From: Providencia vermicola
GTDB taxonomy: Bacteria > Pseudomonadota > Gammaproteobacteria > Enterobacterales > Enterobacteriaceae
Assembly (NCBI RefSeq): GCF_010748935.1
Contig: NZ_CP048796.1
Coordinates: forward strand, 1,739,001-1,803,000
Reading direction: 5' to 3'
DNA length: 64,000 nucleotides
The position numbers and the translations under genes are program-made. Position 1 is the first letter of the stretch; every line of letters starts with the position of its first letter. The notes under the pieces were generated by a model. It ran no database searches and had not been told where the DNA came from. It was given only the letters and a program-made list of their open reading frames with translations. This document shows positions 46,865-57,100 of this stretch, piece after piece.

Positions 46865-48079
46865 ATGAAGCGTGCAGTCATCACTGGCCTGGGTATTGTT
46901 TCCAGTATTGGTAATAACCAGGAAGAAGTACTGGCTTCTCTGAAGGAAGGTCGTTCCGGGATCACTTTCTCAGAAGAATTCAAAGAGGCGGGGCTGCGTA
47001 GCCACGTCTGGGGTAATGTAAAAATGGATACTGACGGCTTGATTGACCGTAAGATCCGCCGTTTCATGAGTGATTGCTCCGTTTATGCCTACCTATCTAT
47101 GGAACAGGCTATTAGTGATTCGGGCTTAACAGATGAACAGATTTCGAATTTACGCACGGGGTTAGTGGTTGGCTCAGGTGGCGGTTCTCCACGCAATCAA
47201 GTCGCTGGCTCTGACGGTATGCGTGCAAAAGGCCTTCGTGGTGTTGGCCCTTATATGGTGACTCGTGCAATGGCATCGGGTATCTCAGCTTGTCTAGCCA
47301 CGCCATTTAAAATCAAAGGGGTGAACTACTCAATCAGTTCCGCTTGTTCAACATCTGCACACTGTATTGGTCATGCGGTAGAGTTGATCCAACTTGGCAA
47401 ACAAGATGTTGTCTTTGCTGGTGGTGGTGAAGAACTGAGCTGGGAAATGACCTGTGAATTTGATGCCATGGGTGCGCTGTCAACGAAGTACAATGAAACG
47501 CCAAGCAAAGCATCAAGAACTTACGATGTTGATCGTGATGGTTTCGTTATCGCTGGCGGCGGCGGTATTGTGGTTGTCGAAGAGTTAGAACATGCATTAG
47601 CTCGTGGTGCTCATATCTATGCTGAAATCGTTGGTTATGGTGCGACTTCAGATGGTGCAGATATGGTTGCTCCTTCTGGTGAAGGTGCTGTGCGTTGTAT
47701 GCAAATGGCGATGCAAAGTATTGAAGGCAAAGTCGATTATATCAATACTCATGGTACTTCTACGCCAGTCGGTGATACTAAAGAACTCGAAGCTATCCAA
47801 GAAGTCTTTGGCAGTGAATCACCAGCCATTTCAGCCACGAAAGCAATGACTGGGCACTCTTTAGGTGCAGCAGGGGTTCACGAAGCGATTTATAGCCTGT
47901 TGATGTTGGAACATGGTTTTATCGCACCAAGTATCAACGTAGAAACCTTGGATCCGAAAGCGGAAGGACTGAATATTGTCACTAAACCAACGGAACAAGC
48001 ACTAGAGACCGTCATGTCAAACAGCTTTGGCTTTGGTGGAACGAATGCCACTTTAGTCATGAGTAAATATAAAGGCTAA
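46865..48079 (+). CDS. fabB: FabB beta-ketoacyl-ACP synthase I
   Basis: 404 residues, thiolase fold. Catalytic Cys161 in [12 protein letters not shown], His in [15 protein letters not shown] and His in [15 protein letters not shown] make the Cys-His-His triad. It elongates acyl-ACP and is needed for unsaturated fatty-acid synthesis. FadR- and FabR-like sites upstream fit this. Ends at a bidirectional terminator. Confidence 0.98.
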   Translation: MKRAVITGLGIVSSIGNNQEEVLASLKEGRSGITFSEEFKEAGLRSHVWGNVKMDTDGLIDRKIRRFMSDCSVYAYLSMEQAISDSGLTDEQISNLRTGLVVGSGGGSPRNQVAGSDGMRAKGLRGVGPYMVTRAMASGISACLATPFKIKGVNYSISSACSTSAHCIGHAVELIQLGKQDVVFAGGGEELSWEMTCEFDAMGALSTKYNETPSKASRTYDVDRDGFVIAGGGGIVVVEELEHALARGAHIYAEIVGYGATSDGADMVAPSGEGAVRCMQMAMQSIEGKVDYINTHGTSTPVGDTKELEAIQEVFGSESPAISATKAMTGHSLGAAGVHEAIYSLLMLEHGFIAPSINVETLDPKAEGLNIVTKPTEQALETVMSNSFGFGGTNATLVMSKYKG

Positions 48080-48108
48080 TTGAATCCTAGCTGACATGTA
48101 TGAAATGA

Positions 48109-48140
48109 GAAAGCGAGAGTATAACGCTCTCGCTTTCTAT
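48109..48140. terminator. Bidirectional terminator between fabB and the convergent unknown gene
   Basis: 11-bp perfect stem GAAAGCGAGAG / CTCTCGCTTTC with loop TATAACG, pyrimidine-rich on both outer sides. Confidence 0.82.
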
Positions 48141-48142
48141 TA

Positions 48143-48607
48143 TTAGTCACTCCCGCCACCACCACAGTCTCCTCCTCCTGAATCACCGCTAGAAAAGTTG
48201 TAATCATGACTTGAAGATGAATTATCTGAAGCGGTTGTCGCTGGAAGAGATTGATGACTTGATGAGGCAACCTTTTGTTGTGAACGAAAGATATTTTTTC
48301 TGATATCAATAATTTTAGATTTATCTTCAAGGATACCAATCGTAATGGTACTCACATTTTTATTGATACGTAGAATTAAGATGCCATTACAATAGATATA
48401 GATCTTTCCATCGGCTTTCACTAATAAACGGCCATTATCATCTATCTCAGTGATGGTAGAAGGGAATTGACTACTGATTTGGTATCTATCATTTAATAGC
48501 GTTGCAAACTGATTATGACGAAGTGGTTTGGGCTGCCATTTTAATAAGGATTGCAATACGCTAACTAACATAGTGAAAATGATTCCATTCGAAATTATAG
48601 TCGACAA
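48143..48607 (-). CDS. Small unknown protein with a Gly/Cys/Asp-rich C-terminal tail
   Basis: Up to 154 residues; starts at residue 1 or at Met 13 (MLVSVLQSLLKWQ) are both possible. A hydrophobic N-terminal stretch, a central beta-rich domain (TITEIDDNGRLLVKADGKIY...), a Ser-rich linker and the tail SSGDSGGGDCGGGGSD are visible. The tail resembles those of several small bacterial proteins with SGGG repeats, but I recognise no family. Convergent with fabB over a shared terminator. Confidence 0.65.
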   Translation of the reverse strand: MSTIISNGIIFTMLVSVLQSLLKWQPKPLRHNQFATLLNDRYQISSQFPSTITEIDDNGRLLVKADGKIYIYCNGILILRINKNVSTITIGILEDKSKIIDIRKNIFRSQQKVASSSHQSLPATTASDNSSSSHDYNFSSGDSGGGDCGGGGSD

Positions 48608-48696
48608 TATAAAGTATAAATCGAGACTAACAATAGAGTCACTCTCTGATTTTTTAAGTAAGTTCTCTATTTTTATATTGTGTTACTGCTTTAGAA

Positions 48697-48722
48697 TAAA
48701 AAAAGCCCCTATATAAAGGGGC
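48697..48722 (-). terminator. Rho-independent terminator of the tctCBA operon
   Basis: On the minus strand GCCCCT / AGGGGC with a 6-nt loop, followed by seven T. It lies about 40 bp after the tctA stop. Confidence 0.85.
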
Positions 48723-48763
48723 AATGTTTAGTCAAAAAGAGCGATATTGATTGTTGAGCGAAT

Positions 48764-50284
48764 TTAAGAGTGTTCGCGGGTTGTCGCTTGATGTTGACGT
48801 TTTTTACGAATTAATTTCACGATAGGGGGTAACACAAGGACTAATACCGCCATCACGAGCAAACATTGAGAGATTGGGCTATTCCAGAGAATATTAAATT
48901 CGCCATTACTGATTGATAAAGAACGGCGTAAGCTTTGCTCAAGCATCTCCCCGAGAACGAAACCAAGGATTAAAGGGGATAATGGAAAATTCATTTTCCG
49001 TAGGATATAGCCAAAGACACCAAGCCCCATCATCAGAAGCAGATCGAATGTTGTACTATGCACAGCATACACGCCAACCGCGGATACCGTAGCGATTGCA
49101 GGCACTAAGAACCAAAGGGGCACGGTTAACATGCGGGTGAATAAACCGATTAATGGAATATTCATAACGAGTAAGACAATATTAGCGATCAGAAGCGCTG
49201 CAATTAATCCCCATACGATATCTGGCTGCTCAGTAAACATGCCAGGGCCTGGAGTAATATTATACAGTGTCAATGCGCCCATCATGACGGCAGTAGTTCC
49301 TGAACCGGGAACACCTAAAGTGAGCATGGGAATGAATGATCCACATGCAGAAGCATTATTTGCAGCCTCAGGTGCCGCGACACCACGTACATCACCGTTA
49401 CCAAACTGGCCATTTGCACCACTGATTTTTTTCTCTGTCATATAGGTGATAGCACTGGCAATGGTGGCACCAGCACCGGGGAGCACACCGACAAAGAAAC
49501 CGACCAAAGAAGAACGTAAAGTTGGACCTGCACAGGCTTTAGCTTCTTTGCGGTTAAATAGCATGCGTCCTGTTTTGCGGATTAAACCTTGCCCTGTTGC
49601 AGTGCCTTCTAACATCAGCAGTATTTCGCTGACAGAGAATAGCCCAATCACCACAACAATAAATTGGATACCATCGGATAAGTTGACGCTACCAAAAGTA
49701 AAACGGTATTCGCCTGAGTTTGCATCGACGCCAACAGTAGCGAAGGCAAGACCAATTAAGGCTGCTAATAGCGATTTAATTGGGTTCTGACTCATCATGC
49801 TGCCAAGACAGGCGATGGCAAACACCATGAGGGCAAAATATTCCGCGGGGCCAAACGCGAGAGCCCACTGGGCGAGTAGAGGGGCGAATAAAATGATCCC
49901 AAAGATAGCAATGGTTGAACCAATAAATGAACTGACAGCAGAGATGGATAGCGCAACCCCACCTTTACCTTGCTTAGCCATTGGATAACCATCAAGCGTT
50001 GTCATAATGGCGGCGGCATCGCCGGGGACGTTCAGTAAAATAGAAGAGATTCGGCCACCATATTCACAGCCTAAATATACCGTCGCTAATAATATTAAAG
50101 CTGACTCTGCGGGAAGTTTTAGCGCAAAGGCCAGTGGTAATAGGATGGCAACGCCATTGATAGGACCTAGCCCCGGTAACATGCCAACAACCGTGCCAAT
50201 AAAGCAACCAATAAGTGCGATTAGCAAATTTTGTGGAATTAATGCAACTTCAAAACCTTGCGAAAGATACATCCAAGTTTCCAT
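48764..50284 (-). CDS. tctA: TctA, large membrane subunit of the tripartite tricarboxylate transporter
   Basis: 506 residues from ATG 50284 (METWMYLSQGFEVAL), chosen for its AAGGAGAT site; an upstream in-frame extension overlaps tctB. About twelve hydrophobic segments. Signature segments are GMLPGLGPINGVAILLP near residue 40, GGRISSILLNVPGDAAA, GVLPGAGATIASAI and TLGVPGSGTTAVMMGAL. With TctB it forms the sodium-driven importer that takes citrate-like substrates from TctC. Last gene of tctCBA. Confidence 0.95.
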   Translation of the reverse strand: METWMYLSQGFEVALIPQNLLIALIGCFIGTVVGMLPGLGPINGVAILLPLAFALKLPAESALILLATVYLGCEYGGRISSILLNVPGDAAAIMTTLDGYPMAKQGKGGVALSISAVSSFIGSTIAIFGIILFAPLLAQWALAFGPAEYFALMVFAIACLGSMMSQNPIKSLLAALIGLAFATVGVDANSGEYRFTFGSVNLSDGIQFIVVVIGLFSVSEILLMLEGTATGQGLIRKTGRMLFNRKEAKACAGPTLRSSLVGFFVGVLPGAGATIASAITYMTEKKISGANGQFGNGDVRGVAAPEAANNASACGSFIPMLTLGVPGSGTTAVMMGALTLYNITPGPGMFTEQPDIVWGLIAALLIANIVLLVMNIPLIGLFTRMLTVPLWFLVPAIATVSAVGVYAVHSTTFDLLLMMGLGVFGYILRKMNFPLSPLILGFVLGEMLEQSLRRSLSISNGEFNILWNSPISQCLLVMAVLVLVLPPIVKLIRKKRQHQATTREHS

Positions 50285-50294
50285 GGCTATCTCC

Positions 50295-50726
50295 TTAATT
50301 AAACAGGTTGCCAATAGGCAAGGTGACATCCAGTAATTTGTCGAAGGCATAGAATAGAACGACACCTAATATTGGGCCGGAAATGATGGCGGCTATGGGT
50401 GTCGCGCCAAACAACAGCGCAATACTGATCGTCAATAAACTGGTAGATAAAGGAAAGCCTAGCCACTCAAACACCCAAGCATAAATGACCAATGACAGGA
50501 TGAGTAATACTAAGCGACGTAAAACATATGGCTTTGGCCATTCAATTGCTTCTTGTTTACCAAAAAGCAAGATGAAGGCACATAAAGCCATTAATGAAAG
50601 TATGGCTATCGGGAAAGGGCGGGGGCCCAGTGGTTCATAAGAAAACTCACTTTGGATCCCCCAGCCAATATAAAGACCGATACCACACAATATTAGCCAG
50701 ACGATGGCAAATATGCGTTGGCTCAT
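50295..50726 (-). CDS. tctB: TctB, small membrane subunit of the tripartite tricarboxylate transporter
   Basis: 143 residues from ATG 50726 with GGAGG eight bases upstream. Four hydrophobic segments (FAIVWLILCGIGLYIGWG; FPIAILSLMALCAFILLF; LVLLILSLVIYAWVF; and a C-terminal one with GATPIAAIISGPILGVVLFY), the usual TctB plan. Lies 10 bp before tctA and 12 bp after tctC in the same operon. Confidence 0.92.
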   Translation of the reverse strand: MSQRIFAIVWLILCGIGLYIGWGIQSEFSYEPLGPRPFPIAILSLMALCAFILLFGKQEAIEWPKPYVLRRLVLLILSLVIYAWVFEWLGFPLSTSLLTISIALLFGATPIAAIISGPILGVVLFYAFDKLLDVTLPIGNLFN

Positions 50727-50738
50727 CAACGGCCTCCG

Positions 50739-51713
50739 TTATTTCGCTAAACCGAATGAACGAGCTTGTTCACGGTATTGTTCGATCTCTTCTTTGACAT
50801 AGTTGTCAAGTTCTTGGCCGACTAAGTTGTATTCAAATAAACCACGTAGCTCGCGTTGTTTTTTGAATTCATCGGTTTGTTGTAATTTTTTGAAGGCTTC
50901 AACCCATTGGTTATAATCTTCATCCGACACTTTCGGTCCCATATAGAAACCACGAATAATTGGCCATTCGATGTCATAGCCTTGTTCTTTCGCTGTTGGG
51001 ATATTTTCGAGGCCATCACCCAGGCGCTTGTCGGAATAAACGGCTAACACACGCACTTTGCCATCGTTAAGGTAAGGGGCCATTTCACTCATATCACCAG
51101 ACATGACCTGAATGTGATTACCGAGTAAAGCGGTTAATGTTTCACCACCACCTTCAAAAGCGACATAACGCATTTTGCGTGGGTCAACATCGATTTGTTT
51201 TGCCAGTAACGCCGTCTTCATCCAATCTTGGCTACCAATTGAGCCACCAGCGCCAAAGACAATGCTATTCGGGTCTTTCTTGAAAGCGTCCATGAGTTCT
51301 TTCAGGTTTTTGTAAGGTGAATCTTCACGGACAGCGATCATGCCATAATCACTACCAACACTGGCAAGCCAGCGTACATCGTTTTCGTTATAACGACCGA
51401 ATTTCCCTTGGGCGAGGTTCAGTAGCGATCCGCCGGAGAATGCCACAATGGTTCCTGGTTCAGCAGGGCGTTGAGCAACAATCGCATTATAGGCGACAGC
51501 ACCAATTCCCCCTGGCATATAGGTCACTCGCATCGGTTTTTCGATTTCTTTGGTTTCCAACATGGAAACTTGAACCAACTTACATGTTAAATCAAATCCG
51601 CCGCCCGGTTTTGCTGGTGCAATACATTCAGTGCGTTCAGGTAATGCTACCGCTTGATTAAGGCCAGCAAAGAAAAGTGCAGCAGCTAATGTGGTTAATG
51701 ATATTTTTTTCAT
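50739..51713 (-). CDS. tctC: TctC, periplasmic tricarboxylate-binding protein
   Basis: 324 residues with a Sec signal peptide (MKKISLTTLAAALFFAGLNQ, cleavage near AVA-LPE). Bug/TctC-family features are ECIAPAKPGGGFDLTCKLVQ, RVTYMPGGIGAVAYNAIVA, FSGGSLLNLAQGK and ITFGAGGSIGSQDW-like segments. It captures citrate or related acids for TctAB. First gene of the operon, divergent from the regulators tctDE. Confidence 0.95.
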   Translation of the reverse strand: MKKISLTTLAAALFFAGLNQAVALPERTECIAPAKPGGGFDLTCKLVQVSMLETKEIEKPMRVTYMPGGIGAVAYNAIVAQRPAEPGTIVAFSGGSLLNLAQGKFGRYNENDVRWLASVGSDYGMIAVREDSPYKNLKELMDAFKKDPNSIVFGAGGSIGSQDWMKTALLAKQIDVDPRKMRYVAFEGGGETLTALLGNHIQVMSGDMSEMAPYLNDGKVRVLAVYSDKRLGDGLENIPTAKEQGYDIEWPIIRGFYMGPKVSDEDYNQWVEAFKKLQQTDEFKKQRELRGLFEYNLVGQELDNYVKEEIEQYREQARSFGLAK

Positions 51714-51830
51714 TCTTTATTTCCTCACGAAAAATCAGATAAAGAGAGACTTCATTGTTGTTTTTCTAATCATTATCATTGGCTAGTAAAGCTTTCATTT
51801 ACCTTTCATTAACAAATGAAGTTGTTTTTT

Positions 51831-51846
51831 TGTGATGTATATCAGA
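51831..51846. promoter_or_regulatory. Probable CRP site in the tctC-tctD intergenic region
   Basis: TGTGATGTATATCAGA: five of five bases in the left half and four of five in the right half of the TGTGA-N6-TCACA consensus. About 115 bp before tctC. It would tie the transporter to catabolite repression. Confidence 0.55.
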
Positions 51847-52004
51847 TTGCTTATTATTTGTTATTTTAAATTGTTAATTTAATGTTAATTTGTGTTTATG
51901 GGTATTCTTGTGAACCAGCTTGAAAATATTGCACTTAAGCATTTCATTTCTCAGGGGTTAATGCGAACGTATATTTATCATGGGATGAATTGAGAGCATG
52001 GCAA

Positions 52005-52673
52005 ATGAGGATATTATTAGTTGAAGACCATGATGAGTTGTCATTGTGGTTGCAAAAAGCACTGAGTGCGACAGGTTTTGCGGTTGATATTGCGAGTGAT
52101 GGTGCAATTGCCGACCAGCTATTACAGACGGAAAGTTATTCGCTAGTCATATTGGATGTTTCTTTGCCCAGAATCAGTGGCTTAGATGTACTCGCACAGA
52201 TGAGAAAACGGGGCCAAGAGACCCCTGTGTTGTTGCTAACAGCAAACTCCGATGTCTCTGACAGAGTCAAAGGATTAAATGCGGGGGCGGATGATTATCT
52301 TACTAAACCTTTTGATTTATCTGAGCTAGAAGCACGGATCAGAGCGTTATTACGACGTAGCCAAGGGCAAGTTAATGAACCCCAACGTTTTGGTTCACTT
52401 TGTTATCATGAAGAAGGGTATTTCTTAATAGGGTTAGAACCGTTAGCGTTAACGCCAAGAGAATTTGCCGTATTGAATACCTTGTTTCATCGTCGTGGAC
52501 GGCCAGTGTCAAAGACACAATTATTTGAACAGGTGTTTTCATTATCAGAGGAAGCCAATTTACAGAGTATTGAACTCTATGTACATCGTGTAAGAAAAAA
52601 ACTCTCGGGAACCGATGTCAATATCAATACGCTTCGCGGATTAGGATACCGATTAGAGCAGTGTAGTGTATGA
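52005..52673 (+). CDS. tctD: TctD response regulator, OmpR/PhoB family
   Basis: 222 residues from ATG 52005 (MRILLVEDHDELSLW); an in-frame TTG five codons earlier is unlikely. Receiver domain with acidic pocket E7/D8, phospho-acceptor D51 (LVILDVSLP), T in LLLTANS and K in YLTKPF. The C-terminal winged helix has LTPREFAVLNTLFHRRGRPV and the recognition region SIELYVHRVRKKL with TLRGLGYRL. It should activate tctCBA on a tricarboxylate signal. Overlaps tctE by 4 bp. Confidence 0.93.
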   Translation: MRILLVEDHDELSLWLQKALSATGFAVDIASDGAIADQLLQTESYSLVILDVSLPRISGLDVLAQMRKRGQETPVLLLTANSDVSDRVKGLNAGADDYLTKPFDLSELEARIRALLRRSQGQVNEPQRFGSLCYHEEGYFLIGLEPLALTPREFAVLNTLFHRRGRPVSKTQLFEQVFSLSEEANLQSIELYVHRVRKKLSGTDVNINTLRGLGYRLEQCSV

Positions 52674-54103
52674 AATTAGTCTCTCATCCACGCTCTCTCT
52701 TTCATCAGTTGCTGCTCTTCTTCGGTATCCCCCTCATTGTATTAGGGGGATTTACAGTATATACCCACTACTACAGTGCAAAAAATGCAGCTAACCAAGC
52801 ATACGACAGAACCTTGCTCGCATCGGCACGTACTGTTGCAGAGCGATTAAAAGTAGAAAATGGTCATTTGATTGTTGATGTCCCGTATGTTGTTTTAGAC
52901 AGTTTTGAACGTAATATTAATGACCGTCTGTTTTATCAAGTGATTGAACCTAATGGGAAGACTATTTCAGGCTATGATGATTTACCTGAGATCCCACCTA
53001 ATTGGATGCGTTCTCAACACTATACAGCGCTTGTCTATTTTTATGATGCCGAATATAAAGGCTTACCTATCCGAGTTGCCACGTTTTACCAACCAGTTAA
53101 TGAAGGTGGGATGATGGGGATGGTGCAGATCCGTGTTGCCGAAACGGTTTCTTCACGCCATGAATTTGCTAGACAATTATTAATATCCTCGTTAATGAGT
53201 CAAGGCACCGTCGTTTTTCTCACCTTAGTATTAGCGTATTTACTACTTAGTAAGTTATTAACACCATTGAAAAATCTATCTCAATTGATGATGGGACGTT
53301 CGGCTAATGATTTAACGCCATTCCCTGATATTTTGCCATGGTCAGAGTTATCACCGCTTGTTGATGCATTAAATCGCTATATTGAAAGGCTTAAAAGAAT
53401 GGTAAAGCGACAAGAGCGCTTTAGCGCGGATGCTTCACACCAATTAAAAACGCCTTTAACCGTCTTAAAAACACAGGTTTCGGTGGCGCTGAATAGTGAT
53501 GATGAACAGCAGCGGCAGCAAAGCTTGCAGGCTATAAACAACACCTTAGACAGCACGATTATATTAACGGATCGCTTATTACAGTTAGCGCGTTTAAAAG
53601 CGCACGAAAAAGAAGCGATTCGTCAATATAGCGCAATTAACTTAGTTGAATTAGCCCAACAAGCCTGTTTTACTCGCTTAGGGCAAGCGGAAAGTAAAGG
53701 GATTGATCTTGGTTATGAAGGCGAAGAGCAATCATGGATTAAAGGAGAGCCGATATTATTGGCAGAAATGTGTGCGAATCTCATCGATAATGCCATTAAA
53801 TATACCCCTGATAACGGTATTGTGACTGTTCGGGTGTCATTGAGTGAAGATAACAAGTACACCATATTAGAAGTGGAAGACTCAGGACCGGGTATACCAG
53901 ATAAAAAAATTAACCGTTCAATGGAAGCATTTACTCGTCTTAATAATGCATTGAGTCTTGAAGGCTCAGGGTTAGGACTGGCTCTAGTGAAAGACATTGC
54001 CATTTACCATGGTACAGAATTACAACTTTTGAAAGGAAACGAGCTAGGTGGATTATTAGCCCGAGTTGTTTTTCAAACCAGTAAAGAGCTGGGCAAAAAA
54101 TAA
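52670..54103 (+). CDS. tctE: TctE sensor histidine kinase
   Basis: 477 residues. Two membrane segments (about 13-31 and 172-194) enclose a periplasmic sensor of about 140 residues. The H-box is FSADASHQLKTPLTVLKTQV with phospho-acceptor His257. The ATPase has an N-box (MCANLIDNAIKYTPDNG), G1 (VEDSGPGIP) and G2 (GSGLGLALVKDIA). Coupled to tctD by an ATGA overlap; the pair probably senses the substrate of TctABC. Confidence 0.93.
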   Translation: MKLVSHPRSLFHQLLLFFGIPLIVLGGFTVYTHYYSAKNAANQAYDRTLLASARTVAERLKVENGHLIVDVPYVVLDSFERNINDRLFYQVIEPNGKTISGYDDLPEIPPNWMRSQHYTALVYFYDAEYKGLPIRVATFYQPVNEGGMMGMVQIRVAETVSSRHEFARQLLISSLMSQGTVVFLTLVLAYLLLSKLLTPLKNLSQLMMGRSANDLTPFPDILPWSELSPLVDALNRYIERLKRMVKRQERFSADASHQLKTPLTVLKTQVSVALNSDDEQQRQQSLQAINNTLDSTIILTDRLLQLARLKAHEKEAIRQYSAINLVELAQQACFTRLGQAESKGIDLGYEGEEQSWIKGEPILLAEMCANLIDNAIKYTPDNGIVTVRVSLSEDNKYTILEVEDSGPGIPDKKINRSMEAFTRLNNALSLEGSGLGLALVKDIAIYHGTELQLLKGNELGGLLARVVFQTSKELGKK

Positions 54104-54155
54104 TACAAATGTTATTGAGAATGTTTGTCTGATTTTTAGCGAAAATAGCCAATGC

Positions 54156-54180
54156 ATTAGGGGGAGAGTTTCCCCCTAAT
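54156..54180. terminator. Bidirectional terminator between tctE and the Sel1-repeat gene
   Basis: 10-bp perfect stem ATTAGGGGGA / TCCCCCTAAT with loop GAGTT. Both converging genes end within 75 bp of it. Confidence 0.75.
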
Positions 54181-54190
54181 CGTGAATGTT

Positions 54191-57100
54191 CTATTTGTTT
54201 ATTTGTTTAAAATCCCACTCTTCTAATGCTTTTATTGCATGGGGAACTTTATATTTCGCGGCTAACTGTAGGTAGTCATAGGCTTTTTGCTGGTCTTCTT
54301 TACTTTTTGAACCGACTAAACCATGGTAATACAATTCTGCGAGTTTATATTTTGCTAAAGCATGATGTATGCCTTGTTCTAAATCAGTCATTGCATAATA
54401 TTGGGCGGCACGAGCGTAATCTGTCTCGATACCATCTCTCTCAAAATAGAGTAAATCGCCTGCCAGATGAGCCGTGTTACTGTCATTCAACTTAGCCCCT
54501 AGGTCAAAATAATAGAGCGCCTTTTGAACATCTTTTGGAAAATTAAGGTCATCTTCATTTAGATAGAGATGGCCAAGCGCATTGTAGGCATCCGCGTTAC
54601 CGTTTTTACCTGATAACTCATAATAGTAAACAACTTTCACGGGATCGAAAGGTGCTTGGGTACCTCGTGAATAAATGATGGCTAATGAATAAGCCGCGGA
54701 GGCGTCACCTGTTTCTGCTTTCTGCTGTTTGTCGATAATTTCATCTCGATAATCACCATACTGCTGTTCATTTTGTTGATGCTCATATTCAGCTTTAACG
54801 GCTTCGCGTTCGGTATCAGAGAGAGTATTAAGTAATTTTATCTCAGGGATATTTTTCCCAGCCATTAAGCCATAATAATAAACTTTTTTAGCATCACCTT
54901 TTTCAAGATAAGCATCATAAAGCTTATTGATAGCTTGATGACCACGGTATTCTAAAGAGGTTTCATACCATTTAATCGCAGTATCAAGATCTTTTTTAAC
55001 ACCACAGTTTCCATAAAAATAGACATCACCTAGTTTATTTATAAGTGCACTAGGGCTGTCCGTGTGGTAATAATCATTGCCTGAGAAATGACTTTTTTCT
55101 AACCATTGAGTTAAATACAACGTCGCAGCATTTTCATCAAAACGTTTGTTTTGACAATTCTCATTAGAAAAACTGGCTTGATATAAGTATTCCATTGCTG
55201 TCGGATAGCCTTTTTCATAAGCCATTTTTAGGTAACCTAATGCCTTCTCCGGATCGCGTTTATTATAATAGTCGTATAACTGTATCAGTGCTTGATTGCG
55301 TTGAGCTGCTTCATCTTCTAATAGGGCTAGGTAGCGCTGATTATCACTTGGGTGTAGTTGCTGATTATTTTTATCACTAATCCCCTGATGATAAAGCGTA
55401 CTTAAATAGTCAAAAGCAGACTGTGATATTTGCGTATCGCTCGATTTTAAACCTTGATTAAGGTATTTAATCGCTGTTTGGTATTGCTCAGAATATGTTT
55501 TTATCTCGGCATTATTCAAATCAAACCAAGCTAGCTGAACTTGTGAATAGATATCACCTTTTTCGGCGCCCTGTTGGTAAAGTTGATATTTTGTCTCATA
55601 ATCATCCCTCGCTAATAGCTTATCAAGGTATGGAATAGCACGTACATCACCAGCATCAACGCTTTTGCGATACCATATTTGGGCGGCTTGGCTTTGCATA
55701 TTATCTTGATACCAATTAGCTATATTAAAATAGGCTTTAGTATCACCATTTAGGGCGGGGGATACGGTGGTATTAAAGAATTTAATACTGTCAGCAGCAT
55801 GTTCTGAATTTGGATATTTATTTAACCAGATAATTGCGTCTTGCCAATTAGGAAGTAACAGCCACTTTTTTTCCTCATGATCATAATAACCATTCTGGAG
55901 TAGGCTTATATACTGATTAATTGCTTGCTCATGGTTTTCGTTAGCCGCTTGTTCAAAATAATAAACGGCTTTTTCAATATCGCGTTTTGTGCCAAAACCG
56001 TATAAATACGCATTAGCAAGTTCATATTTGGCTAATAGACTATCATCTATCACATTGAGATAAATATCAAAATTGTCCATTAATTTGATATCATAGTCTC
56101 CTATTTCACCTGCGGCTTGATAATATTTTCGAGCTTTGGAGCGATCGATATTAACCAGTTTGCTACCGGTTAAATATTGCTTGGCTAATTTATCAGCGTA
56201 TTCTTGATTACCTAATTGAATGAGTTGCTGGTAATAACCAAGTACTTTGTTTTGGTTTTTTTCAATCAGATCGTTTTTAGTGTAAAAGTGAATGCTGTCT
56301 ATTAATGCTTGCTGATGATCACGCTGTGCACTGGCAGCGAGATATTTCAGCCAAATTTGTTGATTCGGATTCTGCCCATATTGACCTTTTCTATAGGCAT
56401 TAGCGAGTTTATAGAGTGCATCACTATCACCGTGATTGGCTTTTTCGAGTAATTGAGTGAAATCACGATGGTCGGTTTTAATTCTTTTAAGTTGTGATGC
56501 CATATGGCTATTAGCAGGCGTTTTGATGCTAAAGTAATAAGATATCGCTTTTTCATAATCAGGATTGATGCCATATAGGCCTTTTTGGTAAATTTCACCG
56601 AGTTTAAATAAACATGTGTTACTTCCTAAATCCGCGCACTTTTGGTACCACGTCACTAAATCTTTCTGAGTTAAGCCCGTCAGGGACATAAACTTTGTCT
56701 TGTTATAAGGCTGACTATTTTGATAGTTAATGTCATCAAGGTTATGGATAATATAGATGGTGGCATCAATACTCCCCAAGTCTGAAGCCTGTAAAAGCAG
56801 ATTGAAATAGGTTTTAAGTTCACTCTCTGTTGCTGAACTGATATCTTGAATTTTGGCAAGATGATTTATTGCATATAAATAAGTGATATGCGCATCTTTT
56901 CCTACTAATGATTCAACAAGTGCTGTTGCTTCGGCATTGTGCTCATTCAATGCAAAGGCGATAACCAATTCTTGGGCTTTTGGATGATGCATACCGTAAT
57001 TAAATAAGAGGGCATATGCATCGTGAAGCTCTTTTTCATTCAGTGAACGATCATATTTGTGGTATTCGAAAGCATTAATAACCTGTTTTAAGGCTGCCTC

